The position numbers and the translations under genes were made by a program. Of a stretch of 64,000 nucleotides of DNA, positions 19,386-27,907 are shown piece after piece. The stretch comes from Pollutibacter soli (GTDB lineage Bacteria > Bacteroidota > Bacteroidia > Chitinophagales > Chitinophagaceae), in contig JARJHS010000003.1 of the NCBI GenBank assembly GCA_029269725.1, positions 580,611 through 644,610 of the forward strand, given 5' to 3'. Position 1 is the stretch's first letter. The number at the start of each line of letters is the position of its first letter. Below the pieces are notes generated by a model. That model searched no databases, was not told the DNA's origin, and saw only the letters and a program-made list of their open reading frames with translations.

Positions 19386-20243
19386 ATGAAAATTTTAAGA
19401 GAATCATTGGCGATATTTTTACTGGCCTTTAACCGGCTGTTTCCAAAAGAAGAAAAAGGGATCCTTTCCGTCTACTTTCATAAACCTGAAAAATGGTTGT
19501 TCCGGTCAGTAATCGAATCGATCCTGAAAAAAGGTTACACGATCATTACGCTCAAAGAGCTGGAACAAATTATAAGAACGAAGGCTGAAGTAAAGAAAAA
19601 AGCTGTTATTACTTTTGATGACGGCAGCGTTGAAACACTTGATCTGATCCGCAGCATCCGTGAATACAATATCCCTGTGGCTATGTTTATTCCAACGGAA
19701 CCGGTTGAATCAGGTTCTTTCTGGTGGGATTTTGCAGAATTGAAAGGACAGAAAGAAGTAAGCGGATTGAATGCGCCCGCTGATTTTAAAACGTTGCCCG
19801 AAGATATTTTTGATCAGAAAATCAAACAGCTGAAAACCAAATTCAAAATTCAACGAACCTGCATAACGCTGGATGAACTGAAACGGCTTGGTGATGTTGA
19901 CCTCATTACTTTAGGTGCGCATACAGTCACTCATCCGATACTTGAAAATTGTTCATTCGAGCGACAGGAAAAAGAGTTGAAAGAATCGAAGGAACAGTTG
20001 GGCAAATGGCTTCGCCGACCAATAGAGTATTTCGCTTATCCGAACGGGGACTATAATAAAAACACATTGGTATTGCTGAAAAAGCTGAATTATAAAATGG
20101 CCTTTACTACCAAACCCGGCAGAATTGATCCGGGCAGTGTCGATCCTTTGCAGATTCCCCGTTATTCCATCAATGATGAAGGCGGGAAATATGAGAATCT
20201 TGCCAAAGCGAGTGGCGCATGGCAGCGTTTTTTGCCTTCGTGA
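19386..20243 (+). CDS. Polysaccharide deacetylase (CE4, NodB homology)
   Basis: About 285 residues from the ATG at 19386 (an in-frame TTG at 19362 would add eight). CE4 motif 1 is TFDDG with catalytic/metal Asp at 78-79, motif 2 is HTVTH with metal ligands H179 and H183, and motif 3 is FAYPNGDYN near residue 220. The N-terminal hydrophobic stretch (LAIFLLAFNRLF) could be a signal anchor. Such enzymes remove N- or O-acetyl groups from amino-sugar polymers with a divalent metal. In this operon the likely target is the EPS, possibly at GlcNAc/ManNAc residues. All catalytic motifs are intact. Confidence 0.9.
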   Translation: MKILRESLAIFLLAFNRLFPKEEKGILSVYFHKPEKWLFRSVIESILKKGYTIITLKELEQIIRTKAEVKKKAVITFDDGSVETLDLIRSIREYNIPVAMFIPTEPVESGSFWWDFAELKGQKEVSGLNAPADFKTLPEDIFDQKIKQLKTKFKIQRTCITLDELKRLGDVDLITLGAHTVTHPILENCSFERQEKELKESKEQLGKWLRRPIEYFAYPNGDYNKNTLVLLKKLNYKMAFTTKPGRIDPGSVDPLQIPRYSINDEGGKYENLAKASGAWQRFLPS

Positions 20244-20254
20244 AATTGTAGCTG

Positions 20255-21331
20255 ATGAAGAGTAGAAAAAAAATTGTAATTATTGGTCCAGTACCTCCAC
20301 CAACAGGCGGCGTGAGTGTACATATCTGGCGCCTTTGGTATTTACTGAAGAAAGATTTTGATGTAGAACTTATTGATGAATTCCGTGATAAAAAACCGGA
20401 CTACTTCAATATCCGTTCACTAAATGTATTCAGGTATTTCAAAATAATCGGAAGATCCGATGCGGTATTCATTCATTCAGGAACTAATATTCTCCGCATG
20501 GGCCATATCCTCGCTTCCTGGCTGCTGCGTAAAAAAATAGTTGTTACTGTACATGCTTACAACAAAAGAGAAAAAGACTGGAAGCGATTGCTTCATCAGT
20601 TCTTTTTCAATCTTGCAGACAAGATCATTGTTGTAAACCCGGTGATGCTGGAAAGGATTTCTCTTCCTGCCGAAAAGACAATTGTAAAACATGCATTCCT
20701 TCCACCGGTGTTTGAAGAAGAGAAAGCGCTGAACGGTAATGTCAATAGATGGTTGATCAAAGCCAGGGAAGAAGGAAGAATAATTATTTGTTCAAATGCC
20801 TGGCGCCTCGATGTATGGAAGGACCAGGATCTGTATGGGACGGATATGTGTATCGATGCTACCGCAAAACTCAAAAGGAACGGAATCCCCGTGTCTTTCG
20901 TTTTCAACATCGCAACCATGGATAATCTCCAGTCAAAATTTGACAACTACCAGGAGAAAATAAAGTCGATGAACCTTGAAAATGAATTTCTGCTTGCAAA
21001 CGAGAAATTGTCATTTGTAAGGCTGATGGAAAAATCGGATGTGGTGGTAAGGCCGACGAATATTGATGGAGATTCACTGAGCATTCGCGAAGCCATTTTC
21101 CTGGGCAAACCGATTATTACCTCTGATGCAGTGGAAAGACCGGCGGGAGTTATACTTCATGAAAATAGAAATACTGACGATTTCGTTGAAAAGATCTCAG
21201 AAACAATTCAGAAGCTCAAAAAGTCACAAAATTCTGACCCTAACGATCAGGATTTGTCATATTATGCGTTTTATAAAGATATGTTTGAGGCCCTGTTAGA
21301 TGGCAAAAAAACAATTCAAAAGAAAAATTAA
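20255..21331 (+). CDS. Glycosyltransferase family 4-like protein
   Basis: 358 residues. It starts IVIIGPVPPPTGGVSVHIWRL, the GT-B glycine-rich acceptor-side loop. The second half contains IIICSNAWRLDVWKDQDLYG and the donor-binding DVVVRPTNIDGDSLSIREAI, in which D-x7-E replaces the classic E-x7-E. Spacing to the deacetylase upstream is 11 bases and to the AsnB gene downstream is 6 bases. It probably contributes another sugar to the EPS unit; specificity is unknown. Confidence 0.88.
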   Translation: MKSRKKIVIIGPVPPPTGGVSVHIWRLWYLLKKDFDVELIDEFRDKKPDYFNIRSLNVFRYFKIIGRSDAVFIHSGTNILRMGHILASWLLRKKIVVTVHAYNKREKDWKRLLHQFFFNLADKIIVVNPVMLERISLPAEKTIVKHAFLPPVFEEEKALNGNVNRWLIKAREEGRIIICSNAWRLDVWKDQDLYGTDMCIDATAKLKRNGIPVSFVFNIATMDNLQSKFDNYQEKIKSMNLENEFLLANEKLSFVRLMEKSDVVVRPTNIDGDSLSIREAIFLGKPIITSDAVERPAGVILHENRNTDDFVEKISETIQKLKKSQNSDPNDQDLSYYAFYKDMFEALLDGKKTIQKKN

Positions 21332-21337
21332 ACTACG

Positions 21338-23233
21338 ATGTGCGGATTAGCAGGTTTTGTTGGATTTGAAGATAACCTTGCGCTGGCAAAAATGGCAAAT
21401 GAATGTCAGCAGCATCGCGGACCAGACAACCAGTCTACATGGCAGGATGATTATCTCGCATTCGCACATCAGCGTTTGTCAATTATCGACCTGAGTGAAA
21501 GGTCGAACCAGCCTTTTATCAAAGGCAACCTCGTCACTGTTTTTAACGGAGAAATCTACAACTATAAAGAGCTCCAGGAAAAGCTGGAGAAAGAAAAAAA
21601 TGTTCAGTTCAATACAACATCGGATACTGAAGTTGTAGTGGAAATGTATCGTCATTACGGAATAAAAGCACTCGATGAACTCATCGGGATGTTTGCTTTT
21701 GCGATCTATAACAAAGACACAAAGGAACTGTTTATCGCCAGGGATCATTTCGGTATCAAACCGATTTTTTATACCAGCACAGGCAAAACCTTTGCGTTCA
21801 GTTCAGAGTTAAAAACACTCACAAAAATTCCCGGGTTCGACAAAACGCTGAATCCAAAAGCGCTCGTGAGTTGCTTAAATTATATCTGGATTTCTGGTAA
21901 TGAATCTATGTTCAGGAATTGTTTTAAACTTCCTGCGGCACACTACCTGATACTCAAGCCAGGAAAAAGTCCGGAGATTCATCGTTACTGGGATCTCAAT
22001 GATAAAAAACGCTACGAAGGGAAAACGGAAGCCGAGCTGGTGGAACACCTGGATAACGTACTCGACGGAACCATCAAGCGACATATGGTTGCTGACGTGC
22101 CTGTAAGCAGCTTTCTCAGTGGCGGACTTGATTCATCTTTGATTGCAGTGTGTGCAAGTGAGCTGAATAAAAATCTCTCTACTTATACCATTGCTTCTTC
22201 ATCAAGGGATAAAGCCATTGAGAAAATGCCGGAAGATGAAAAGTATGCAAGAAAACTTGCCGATGAATTCAAACTTGATCATCATGAGATTGAGATCAGT
22301 CCGGAGATTATCAGGATGCTTCCGCAGATGGTGAAAACGCTGGATGAACCCATCGGGGATCCTGCCGCCATCAATACTTACATCATCTGCCAGGCTGCGA
22401 GAGAAAAAGGAGTAAAAGTGTTGCTGTCGGGTATGGGCGCTGATGAATTATTTGGCGGCTATCGTCGTCAGAAGGCAACTTTACTCGCGTTGAAGTTCAA
22501 TATGCTTCCGGGTTTCATCAGGAGTCTTGCAGTAGCGACGAGCAAAGTAATGCCGGTTAGGATAGGCAGTAAGGGATTCAAGTTTGGCCGGTGGGCAAAA
22601 CGCTTTCTGAGTTTTGTTTCTATGCCTTTGGATGAAGCTTATATGCGCAGCTACTCTTATTACAGTAAGGATGGTTTAAAAAACCTGGTTACTCAACCGT
22701 TTAAAAATGCAGTTGACGATTTACACCAGGAACACAAAAATATCTTCAGTTCCAAATACAGTTACGATAAAGTAAACCAGATCTGCAACACGGATATCAA
22801 CATGTTCATGTTGGGTCTGAATCTTACTTATTCTGATCGCGCATCGATGGCTGCATCTGTTGAGGTGAGGGTTCCCTTTATTGATAAACTTGTGATTGAA
22901 GAAGCTATGCAGATCCCGGGGGAGTATAAGATCCGCAACGGGGAAAGCAAGTACATTCTGAAAAAGGCGGCAGAGAAACACCTGCCTGAATATATTATCT
23001 ACAGGCCTAAAGCCGCCTTTGGCGCACCTATACGTTCCTGGATTTCGAATGATCTGAAAGGAATGGTAGACGATCTTCTCTCTGAAGAAAATATCAAACG
23101 CAGGGGGTTCCTCAACTACCCGGTTGTCAAAAAGATTATTGACAACGACAGAAAAGGAATTGAGGACAATGCCTACCAGATCTACCAGTTCCTGACTCTT
23201 GAGCTTTGGTGCCGGGAGTTCCTGGATAAATAA
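21338..23233 (+). CDS. asnB: Asparagine synthase-type glutamine amidotransferase (AsnB family), complete active sites
   Basis: 631 residues, the typical length. The N-terminal class II glutaminase has nucleophile Cys2 (MCGLAGF), the RLSIID loop, FNGEIYN and the SDTEVV loop. The C-terminal ATP-pyrophosphatase synthetase domain has the PP-loop SGGLDSS near residue 260 and the LSGMGADELFGGY segment. The reaction is ATP-dependent transfer of ammonia from glutamine to a carboxylate. Standard AsnB makes asparagine, but members inside polysaccharide loci (for example WbpS-type proteins) are thought to amidate uronic acids. Six bases after the preceding glycosyltransferase and followed by a paralog, it most likely acts on the EPS building block; asparagine synthesis is the alternative. 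Confidence 0.92.
   Translation: MCGLAGFVGFEDNLALAKMANECQQHRGPDNQSTWQDDYLAFAHQRLSIIDLSERSNQPFIKGNLVTVFNGEIYNYKELQEKLEKEKNVQFNTTSDTEVVVEMYRHYGIKALDELIGMFAFAIYNKDTKELFIARDHFGIKPIFYTSTGKTFAFSSELKTLTKIPGFDKTLNPKALVSCLNYIWISGNESMFRNCFKLPAAHYLILKPGKSPEIHRYWDLNDKKRYEGKTEAELVEHLDNVLDGTIKRHMVADVPVSSFLSGGLDSSLIAVCASELNKNLSTYTIASSSRDKAIEKMPEDEKYARKLADEFKLDHHEIEISPEIIRMLPQMVKTLDEPIGDPAAINTYIICQAAREKGVKVLLSGMGADELFGGYRRQKATLLALKFNMLPGFIRSLAVATSKVMPVRIGSKGFKFGRWAKRFLSFVSMPLDEAYMRSYSYYSKDGLKNLVTQPFKNAVDDLHQEHKNIFSSKYSYDKVNQICNTDINMFMLGLNLTYSDRASMAASVEVRVPFIDKLVIEEAMQIPGEYKIRNGESKYILKKAAEKHLPEYIIYRPKAAFGAPIRSWISNDLKGMVDDLLSEENIKRRGFLNYPVVKKIIDNDRKGIEDNAYQIYQFLTLELWCREFLDK
23006..23233 (+). repeat. 3'-end duplicate tract, copy 1
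   Basis: These 228 bases, including the stop codon of the first AsnB gene, differ from 24973-25200 at only 6 positions by eye. The flanking upstream sequence is strongly diverged. Confidence 0.9.
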
Positions 23234-23304
23234 TGAAGTTGTAGAGAGATTACCTGGTCCTGAGCTTCATTCCGATTCGTCGCTAACCATAAAAACACCA
23301 TAAA

Positions 23305-25200
23305 ATGAGCGGAATCGCAGGATTTATCAGTATGCCTGATAAATCAACCTTAGCTAATTTATCCAATCAGATACAAAAACATCGAGGGCCCGATAAGCAA
23401 AGCATCTGGGAAGATAATTACATCAGCATTTCTCAACAATATCTTCATCTTTCATCCGGGCCAATTCCCCAGGACATCATTTACAGCAGATATGAATACG
23501 TTATAGTTTTCGATGGCGAACTCTATAATATTCCAGAATTAGTTAAACTCTTAGAAGGCCAACAAGTACATCTCAATTCTCAAAATTCCAGCGAAATTAT
23601 TCTGGAAATGTACATTCTGTTTGGTGAGGATATGCACAAGTATCTGAATGGAATGTTTGCTGTTGGAATATATAATTCTACAACCAACGATTTGTTTCTG
23701 ACAAGGGATCACGTAGGTATTAAGCCGCTGTTTTATACAAAGGTCCACAACGGTTTTGCGTTTAGCTCGGAATTGAAAACTCTTTTAAGCATTCCAGGAT
23801 TTGACAAAACTATTGATCCGAAAGCCCTGGTTAGCTGTTTAAACTATATCTGGATTTCAGGTAATGAATCCATGTTCAGAAACGCAAAAAAGCTTCAGCC
23901 TGCTCATTCTCTGAATTATCGCAAGGATCAAAAAATCGAGATAAAAAGGTATTGGGACATTAATGATAAGGAGATGAACCAGATTTTCGATGAACCCAAA
24001 CTGGCAAATCGCTTAGCTGCGGAATTTGAAGCATCCGTATTACGTCACCTTTATGACGATGTAAAAGTCTGCTGTTTCCTGAGTGGTGGCCTGGATTCGT
24101 CACTTGTATCATCCATTACCCATAAAAAGCAGAAACAGCTATCGACATATACAATTTCAATTTCTGAAGAGGATAAAAAGGTAGAGCAGATGCCTGATGA
24201 CGAAAAGTATGCAGCATACCTTGCTAAACACATGGGTTTTGATCACAATGTTATTCAGATAAAACCTGACATCGTTAAGTCACTTCCTGAGATTGTAAAA
24301 ATTCTTGATGAGCCTGTAGGCGACCCGGCAGCGATCAATACCTATTTGATTTGCAAAGCAGTTAAAGAAAAGGGCATCAATGTAATGCTCGCTGGAATGG
24401 GTTCTGATGAAATCTTTCTTGGTCATAGAGGAGGAAAAGCGACACTATGGACTCAGCAATATTTCAATAAATTGCCTGGATTCGCTCAAAAAACAATCAT
24501 TTCGGTAGGAAATCAGATGCCGGTTATGATCGGGAGAAGAGGATTTCGCTTTGGTCGTTGGGTTAAGCGTTTTTTGAGTTTTGTTTCATTGCCAATTGAC
24601 CAGGCATATATGCGTAGTTATTCGTACTATAGTCCAAATCAACTTAAAGACCTTGTCACCCTTGATTACAAGGGAGCTGTTGATACATTAGTAGCCGAGC
24701 ACAAAAGTATTTTTGAGTCTAAATTCAGTGACGACCCAATAAATCAGATTTGCTATACCGATATCAATATGTTTCTCGTTGGTCTTAATCTGACATATAC
24801 GGACAGAGCGTCAATGGGAGCTTCGGTAAGGGTAAGAATGCCTTTCGTTGATAAAATTTTTATTGAAGAGGTAATGCGCTTGCAGGGTAGATATAAACTA
24901 CGCGGAAGAGTTGGGAAATATATTATGAAAAAAGCAGCCAGGAAATTTGTTCCTGAAAAAATAATAAACCGCCCTAAAGCCGCTTTTGGCGCACCTATAC
25001 GTTCCTGGATTTCGAATGATCTGAAAGGAATGGTTGACGATCTTCTCTCTGAAGAAAATATCAAACGCAGGGGTTTCCTCAACTACCCGGTTGTCAAAAA
25101 AATTATTGACAACGACAGGAAAGGAATTGAGGACAATGCCTACCAGATCTACCAGTTCCTGACTCTTGAGATTTGGTGCCGGGAGTTCCTGGATAAATAA
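23305..25200 (+). CDS. AsnB paralog with degenerate glutaminase site
   Basis: 631 residues, same length as the gene upstream. The PP-loop SGGLDSS and LAGMGSDEIF are kept, so the synthetase half looks intact. The glutaminase half is not: the nucleophile Cys2 is Ser (MSGIAGF), RLSIID is replaced by QYLHLSS, the Asn of NGEIYN is Asp (FDGELYN), and the SDTE loop is NSSE. It should therefore be unable to use glutamine by the normal route, and may use free ammonia, borrow ammonia from its neighbour, or bind a substrate. The body has AT-richer codons than copy 1, but the last 228 bases are nearly identical to it. The gap to copy 1 is 71 bases with no visible promoter. Confidence 0.9.
   Translation: MSGIAGFISMPDKSTLANLSNQIQKHRGPDKQSIWEDNYISISQQYLHLSSGPIPQDIIYSRYEYVIVFDGELYNIPELVKLLEGQQVHLNSQNSSEIILEMYILFGEDMHKYLNGMFAVGIYNSTTNDLFLTRDHVGIKPLFYTKVHNGFAFSSELKTLLSIPGFDKTIDPKALVSCLNYIWISGNESMFRNAKKLQPAHSLNYRKDQKIEIKRYWDINDKEMNQIFDEPKLANRLAAEFEASVLRHLYDDVKVCCFLSGGLDSSLVSSITHKKQKQLSTYTISISEEDKKVEQMPDDEKYAAYLAKHMGFDHNVIQIKPDIVKSLPEIVKILDEPVGDPAAINTYLICKAVKEKGINVMLAGMGSDEIFLGHRGGKATLWTQQYFNKLPGFAQKTIISVGNQMPVMIGRRGFRFGRWVKRFLSFVSLPIDQAYMRSYSYYSPNQLKDLVTLDYKGAVDTLVAEHKSIFESKFSDDPINQICYTDINMFLVGLNLTYTDRASMGASVRVRMPFVDKIFIEEVMRLQGRYKLRGRVGKYIMKKAARKFVPEKIINRPKAAFGAPIRSWISNDLKGMVDDLLSEENIKRRGFLNYPVVKKIIDNDRKGIEDNAYQIYQFLTLEIWCREFLDK
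24973..25200 (+). repeat. 3'-end duplicate tract, copy 2
   Basis: The 228 bases at the end of the second AsnB-like gene match 23006-23233 at 222 positions by eye. Similarity starts abruptly at the RPKAAFGAP segment and stops at the stop codon, as expected for gene conversion between neighbours. Confidence 0.9.
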
Positions 25201-25389
25201 TCCTGTTTGTGGTTGAAACTGCTGTATCCTCTCCGGGATGCAGGTGGGAGAATTTTGATGTAAATTATCACCAGGATTCCCACATCAATCCAGCTAAATC
25301 ACTGACAGACAGGCATCTCCAGCCCCTACCTGGGGAGATTCCCACCCAACATCCTCACCTTAAAAAAATTTGGTCTGCCTTGCTGTCAG

Positions 25390-25412
25390 CCTGCAATGAA
25401 ATTGCGGGTTTC
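25390..25412 (+). terminator. Possible weak terminator after the AsnB pair
   Basis: CCTGCAAT (25390-25397) pairs with ATTGCGGG (25401-25408) around a GAA loop and is followed by TTTCCTT. It lies about 190 bases past the stop codon, so the call is tentative. Confidence 0.3.
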
Positions 25413-25595
25413 CTTATCATCTATTTCGATATATTGAAAAATTCGTAAAAATATATTCTCAGGAAAATACGTTTATAAACCAAGGCATTCTGCTTCAAGG
25501 GCAGATTACAACTGATTTTCAGTTTTTGACAGAACCAACAGGGTAATGGAGCAGGTAACTGTGAGAAAAGAAATGATTAATAATCGTGGCCGGAC

Positions 25596-25625
25596 TTGCA
25601 AAGAATAATCAGAATTATATCTTTG
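25596..25625 (+). promoter_or_regulatory. Bacteroidota-type promoter for the second EPS unit
   Basis: TTG at 25596-25598 and TATCTTTG at 25618-25625, 19 bases apart, fit the TTTG/TTG - TAnnTTTG promoter of this phylum. The start codon at 25754 is about 120 bases past the expected transcription start. Confidence 0.62.
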
Positions 25626-25753
25626 CAATCTCCAAAGTATTCTCTGAATCCCTTCTCGTCCGGTAATATGCAAAAACCGAAACCAGTAATCGTCTAACAG
25701 CGTATTTCAGATACTGGAATTTTTAAGAACAATAGTGCTTAATACCTCTAACC

Positions 25754-27907
25754 ATGAAACAGGTTATTCAGAATTTTAAGACAGGGGAATTGTATGTAGA
25801 TGAAGTACCCAAACCCACACTCTCCGAAGGAATGGTTCTGGTGGAAACAAAGTTTTCCCTCATCAGCGCTGGTACAGAAAGAAGTACCGTTAAAGTTGCT
25901 CAGTCAAATCTTTTAAACAAAGCCCGTCAGCGTCCGGATCTGGTTGCACAGGTTATTCAGAATATCAAGAAAGAAGGACTTTCTGCGACGATTAATAAAG
26001 TAAAAACAAAGCTGGATTCACTCAAAGCATTGGGATATAGCACCAGTGGTGTTGTGCTATCCAGTCTGGATACACGTGGTCAGTTTAAAGTGGGCGACAG
26101 GGTGGCCTGTGCAGGAGCAGATTATGCTTCTCATGCAGAGATCACCACCATACCCCAAAACCTGATTGCAAAAATTCCGGATAATGTGAGTTTCGAAGAT
26201 GCATCCTATACAACACTGGGCGCAATTGCATTGCAGGGTGTAAGGCAGGCAGAACCTCGCCTGGGTGAGCGTGTTGCTGTAATCGGGCTCGGACTGATCG
26301 GCCAGATCACCTGCCAGCTTTTACAGGCCAATGGATGCTCTGTGTTTGGCATCGATCTCGATTCAAATTTTGTAAGAATCGCAAATGAATTATCAGCTGA
26401 TACCGCAGTAAACCGGGGTGATTCCAACCTGATGACTGCCTGTGAAAATTTCACTGACGGAAAAGGGTTTGATGCAGTAATTATCACAGCTGGCACATTA
26501 TCCAACGACCCGATTGAGCTTGCTGGTTCGATCGCGAGGAAAAAAGGTAAAGTGGTGGTGGTAGGTGTTGTGAAAACGGATATTCCAAGAGATCCTCATT
26601 ATTATCGTAAAGAACTTGACATCCGCATGTCATGCTCTTATGGCCCCGGAAGATATGATGTAGAGTATGAAGATCGCGGTGTTGACTATCCTTACGCTTA
26701 TGTAAGATGGACCGAGCAGAGAAATATGGAGGCTTTCCTTCACCTTCTCTCAAAAAAAGCAATCAATCTCCAGGCACTAACAACACATATTTTTGATATT
26801 TCCGAAGCTGAAAAAGCTTATGATATCATTCTCGGTAAAGTACAGCAACCGTATATCGGTATTTTGCTGAAGTATGCAGAAAATGAAAAGAAATTTTCAT
26901 CTGCGATCAAACTTTCGAATAAGCCGCTGGCTGCGATAAATACCGGATTTATCGGTGCGGGAAGTTTTGCTCAAAGCTATCTTCTGCCTAATGTAAAAGC
27001 ATTCGGCGCAACTTTAGATTTTGTTGTTACTTCCAGGGGAATCACGGCAAAAAATGTTGCTGCAAAATTCGGGTTCAATGCATGTTCATCAGAGGCAGAT
27101 GATGTACTGAACAACAACCAGATCAATACCGTATTCATCGCAACTCCTCACTCTTCTCATGCTGATCTTGCCATCAGGGCGTTGACTGCAAAGAAGAATG
27201 TATACGTGGAAAAGCCACTCGCCATGAATGCCGAGGAACTGAGGGAAGTAATTGAAGCGAAGAAAAAATATTCTCAACCATTGATGGTTGGATTCAACAG
27301 AAGATTTGCCCCGATCAGTGAACAGATCAAAAAGGAATTCCTCTCTGCTGATGAGCCGATGGTTGTTAACATCAGGATCAATGCAGGTTTTATTCCGAAA
27401 GAACACTGGTTGCAGCAGAAGGAAATTGGTGGCGGAAGAATTGTAGGTGAAATGTGTCACTTCATCGACCTCATGCAGTATTTCACAAATGCTGAACCTG
27501 AAAAAGTGTATGCAGAATGCATCACGAGTTCGAATGATAAACTGACACCTGCTGATAACATAGCAATCATTGTGAAATTCAATGATGGTTCAGTGGGTAA
27601 CCTCACTTATCTCGCCAATGGCGATAAAGGTTTGCCAAAAGAATCAATCGAAGTTTTCTGCGGAGGCAAAACAGCCATCATCAATGATTTCAGAGATGGA
27701 ATTATTTACAAAGGTGGAAAAGTGGTGAAGCTGAAATCAAATGGCAAGGGGCATAAAGAAGAAGTGGAGCGTTTTATCCAGGCACTGAAAGATGGCCAGG
27801 ACAGCCCGATCCCCTTCCGTTCTATCTGCCTTACCACAATCACAACATTTAAGATCCTCGATAGCCTTTATACCGGAAACGCACAAACGATAAGCCTGGA
27901 TGAATAA
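25754..27907 (+). CDS. Bi-domain oxidoreductase: zinc-type alcohol dehydrogenase fused to Gfo/Idh/MocA
   Basis: 717 residues. Residues 1 to about 375 are a medium-chain dehydrogenase/reductase: GTERSTVK, GDRVACAGADYASHAE and a Rossmann motif GLGLIGQ with an acidic residue (GIDLD) after it. Residues about 390-717 are a Gfo/Idh/MocA unit with GFIGAGSFAQ, the signature VEKPLA and GFNRRFAP. Both halves bind NAD(P). Such fusions recur in polysaccharide loci of many phyla, but their reaction is not settled; oxidation and reduction of a nucleotide sugar or glycan sugar is plausible. It overlaps the toroid protein gene by 8 bases and follows a good promoter. No domain seems damaged. Confidence 0.9.
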   Translation: MKQVIQNFKTGELYVDEVPKPTLSEGMVLVETKFSLISAGTERSTVKVAQSNLLNKARQRPDLVAQVIQNIKKEGLSATINKVKTKLDSLKALGYSTSGVVLSSLDTRGQFKVGDRVACAGADYASHAEITTIPQNLIAKIPDNVSFEDASYTTLGAIALQGVRQAEPRLGERVAVIGLGLIGQITCQLLQANGCSVFGIDLDSNFVRIANELSADTAVNRGDSNLMTACENFTDGKGFDAVIITAGTLSNDPIELAGSIARKKGKVVVVGVVKTDIPRDPHYYRKELDIRMSCSYGPGRYDVEYEDRGVDYPYAYVRWTEQRNMEAFLHLLSKKAINLQALTTHIFDISEAEKAYDIILGKVQQPYIGILLKYAENEKKFSSAIKLSNKPLAAINTGFIGAGSFAQSYLLPNVKAFGATLDFVVTSRGITAKNVAAKFGFNACSSEADDVLNNNQINTVFIATPHSSHADLAIRALTAKKNVYVEKPLAMNAEELREVIEAKKKYSQPLMVGFNRRFAPISEQIKKEFLSADEPMVVNIRINAGFIPKEHWLQQKEIGGGRIVGEMCHFIDLMQYFTNAEPEKVYAECITSSNDKLTPADNIAIIVKFNDGSVGNLTYLANGDKGLPKESIEVFCGGKTAIINDFRDGIIYKGGKVVKLKSNGKGHKEEVERFIQALKDGQDSPIPFRSICLTTITTFKILDSLYTGNAQTISLDE

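Larger units (their letters stand above)
25201..25753. other. Intergenic region splitting the EPS locus
   Basis: 553 bases with no convincing gene; the 79-codon frame at 25209-25448 has no recognisable features. A hairpin at 25390-25408 (8-bp stem with one G-T pair, loop GAA) followed by a short T-rich stretch may be a weak terminator. A good promoter lies at 25596-25625. The region probably separates two transcription units. Confidence 0.5.

Noticed and set aside
25209..25448. 79-codon frame after the second AsnB gene
   Set aside because: No domain, Pro/His-rich unusual composition, overlaps a possible hairpin terminator.
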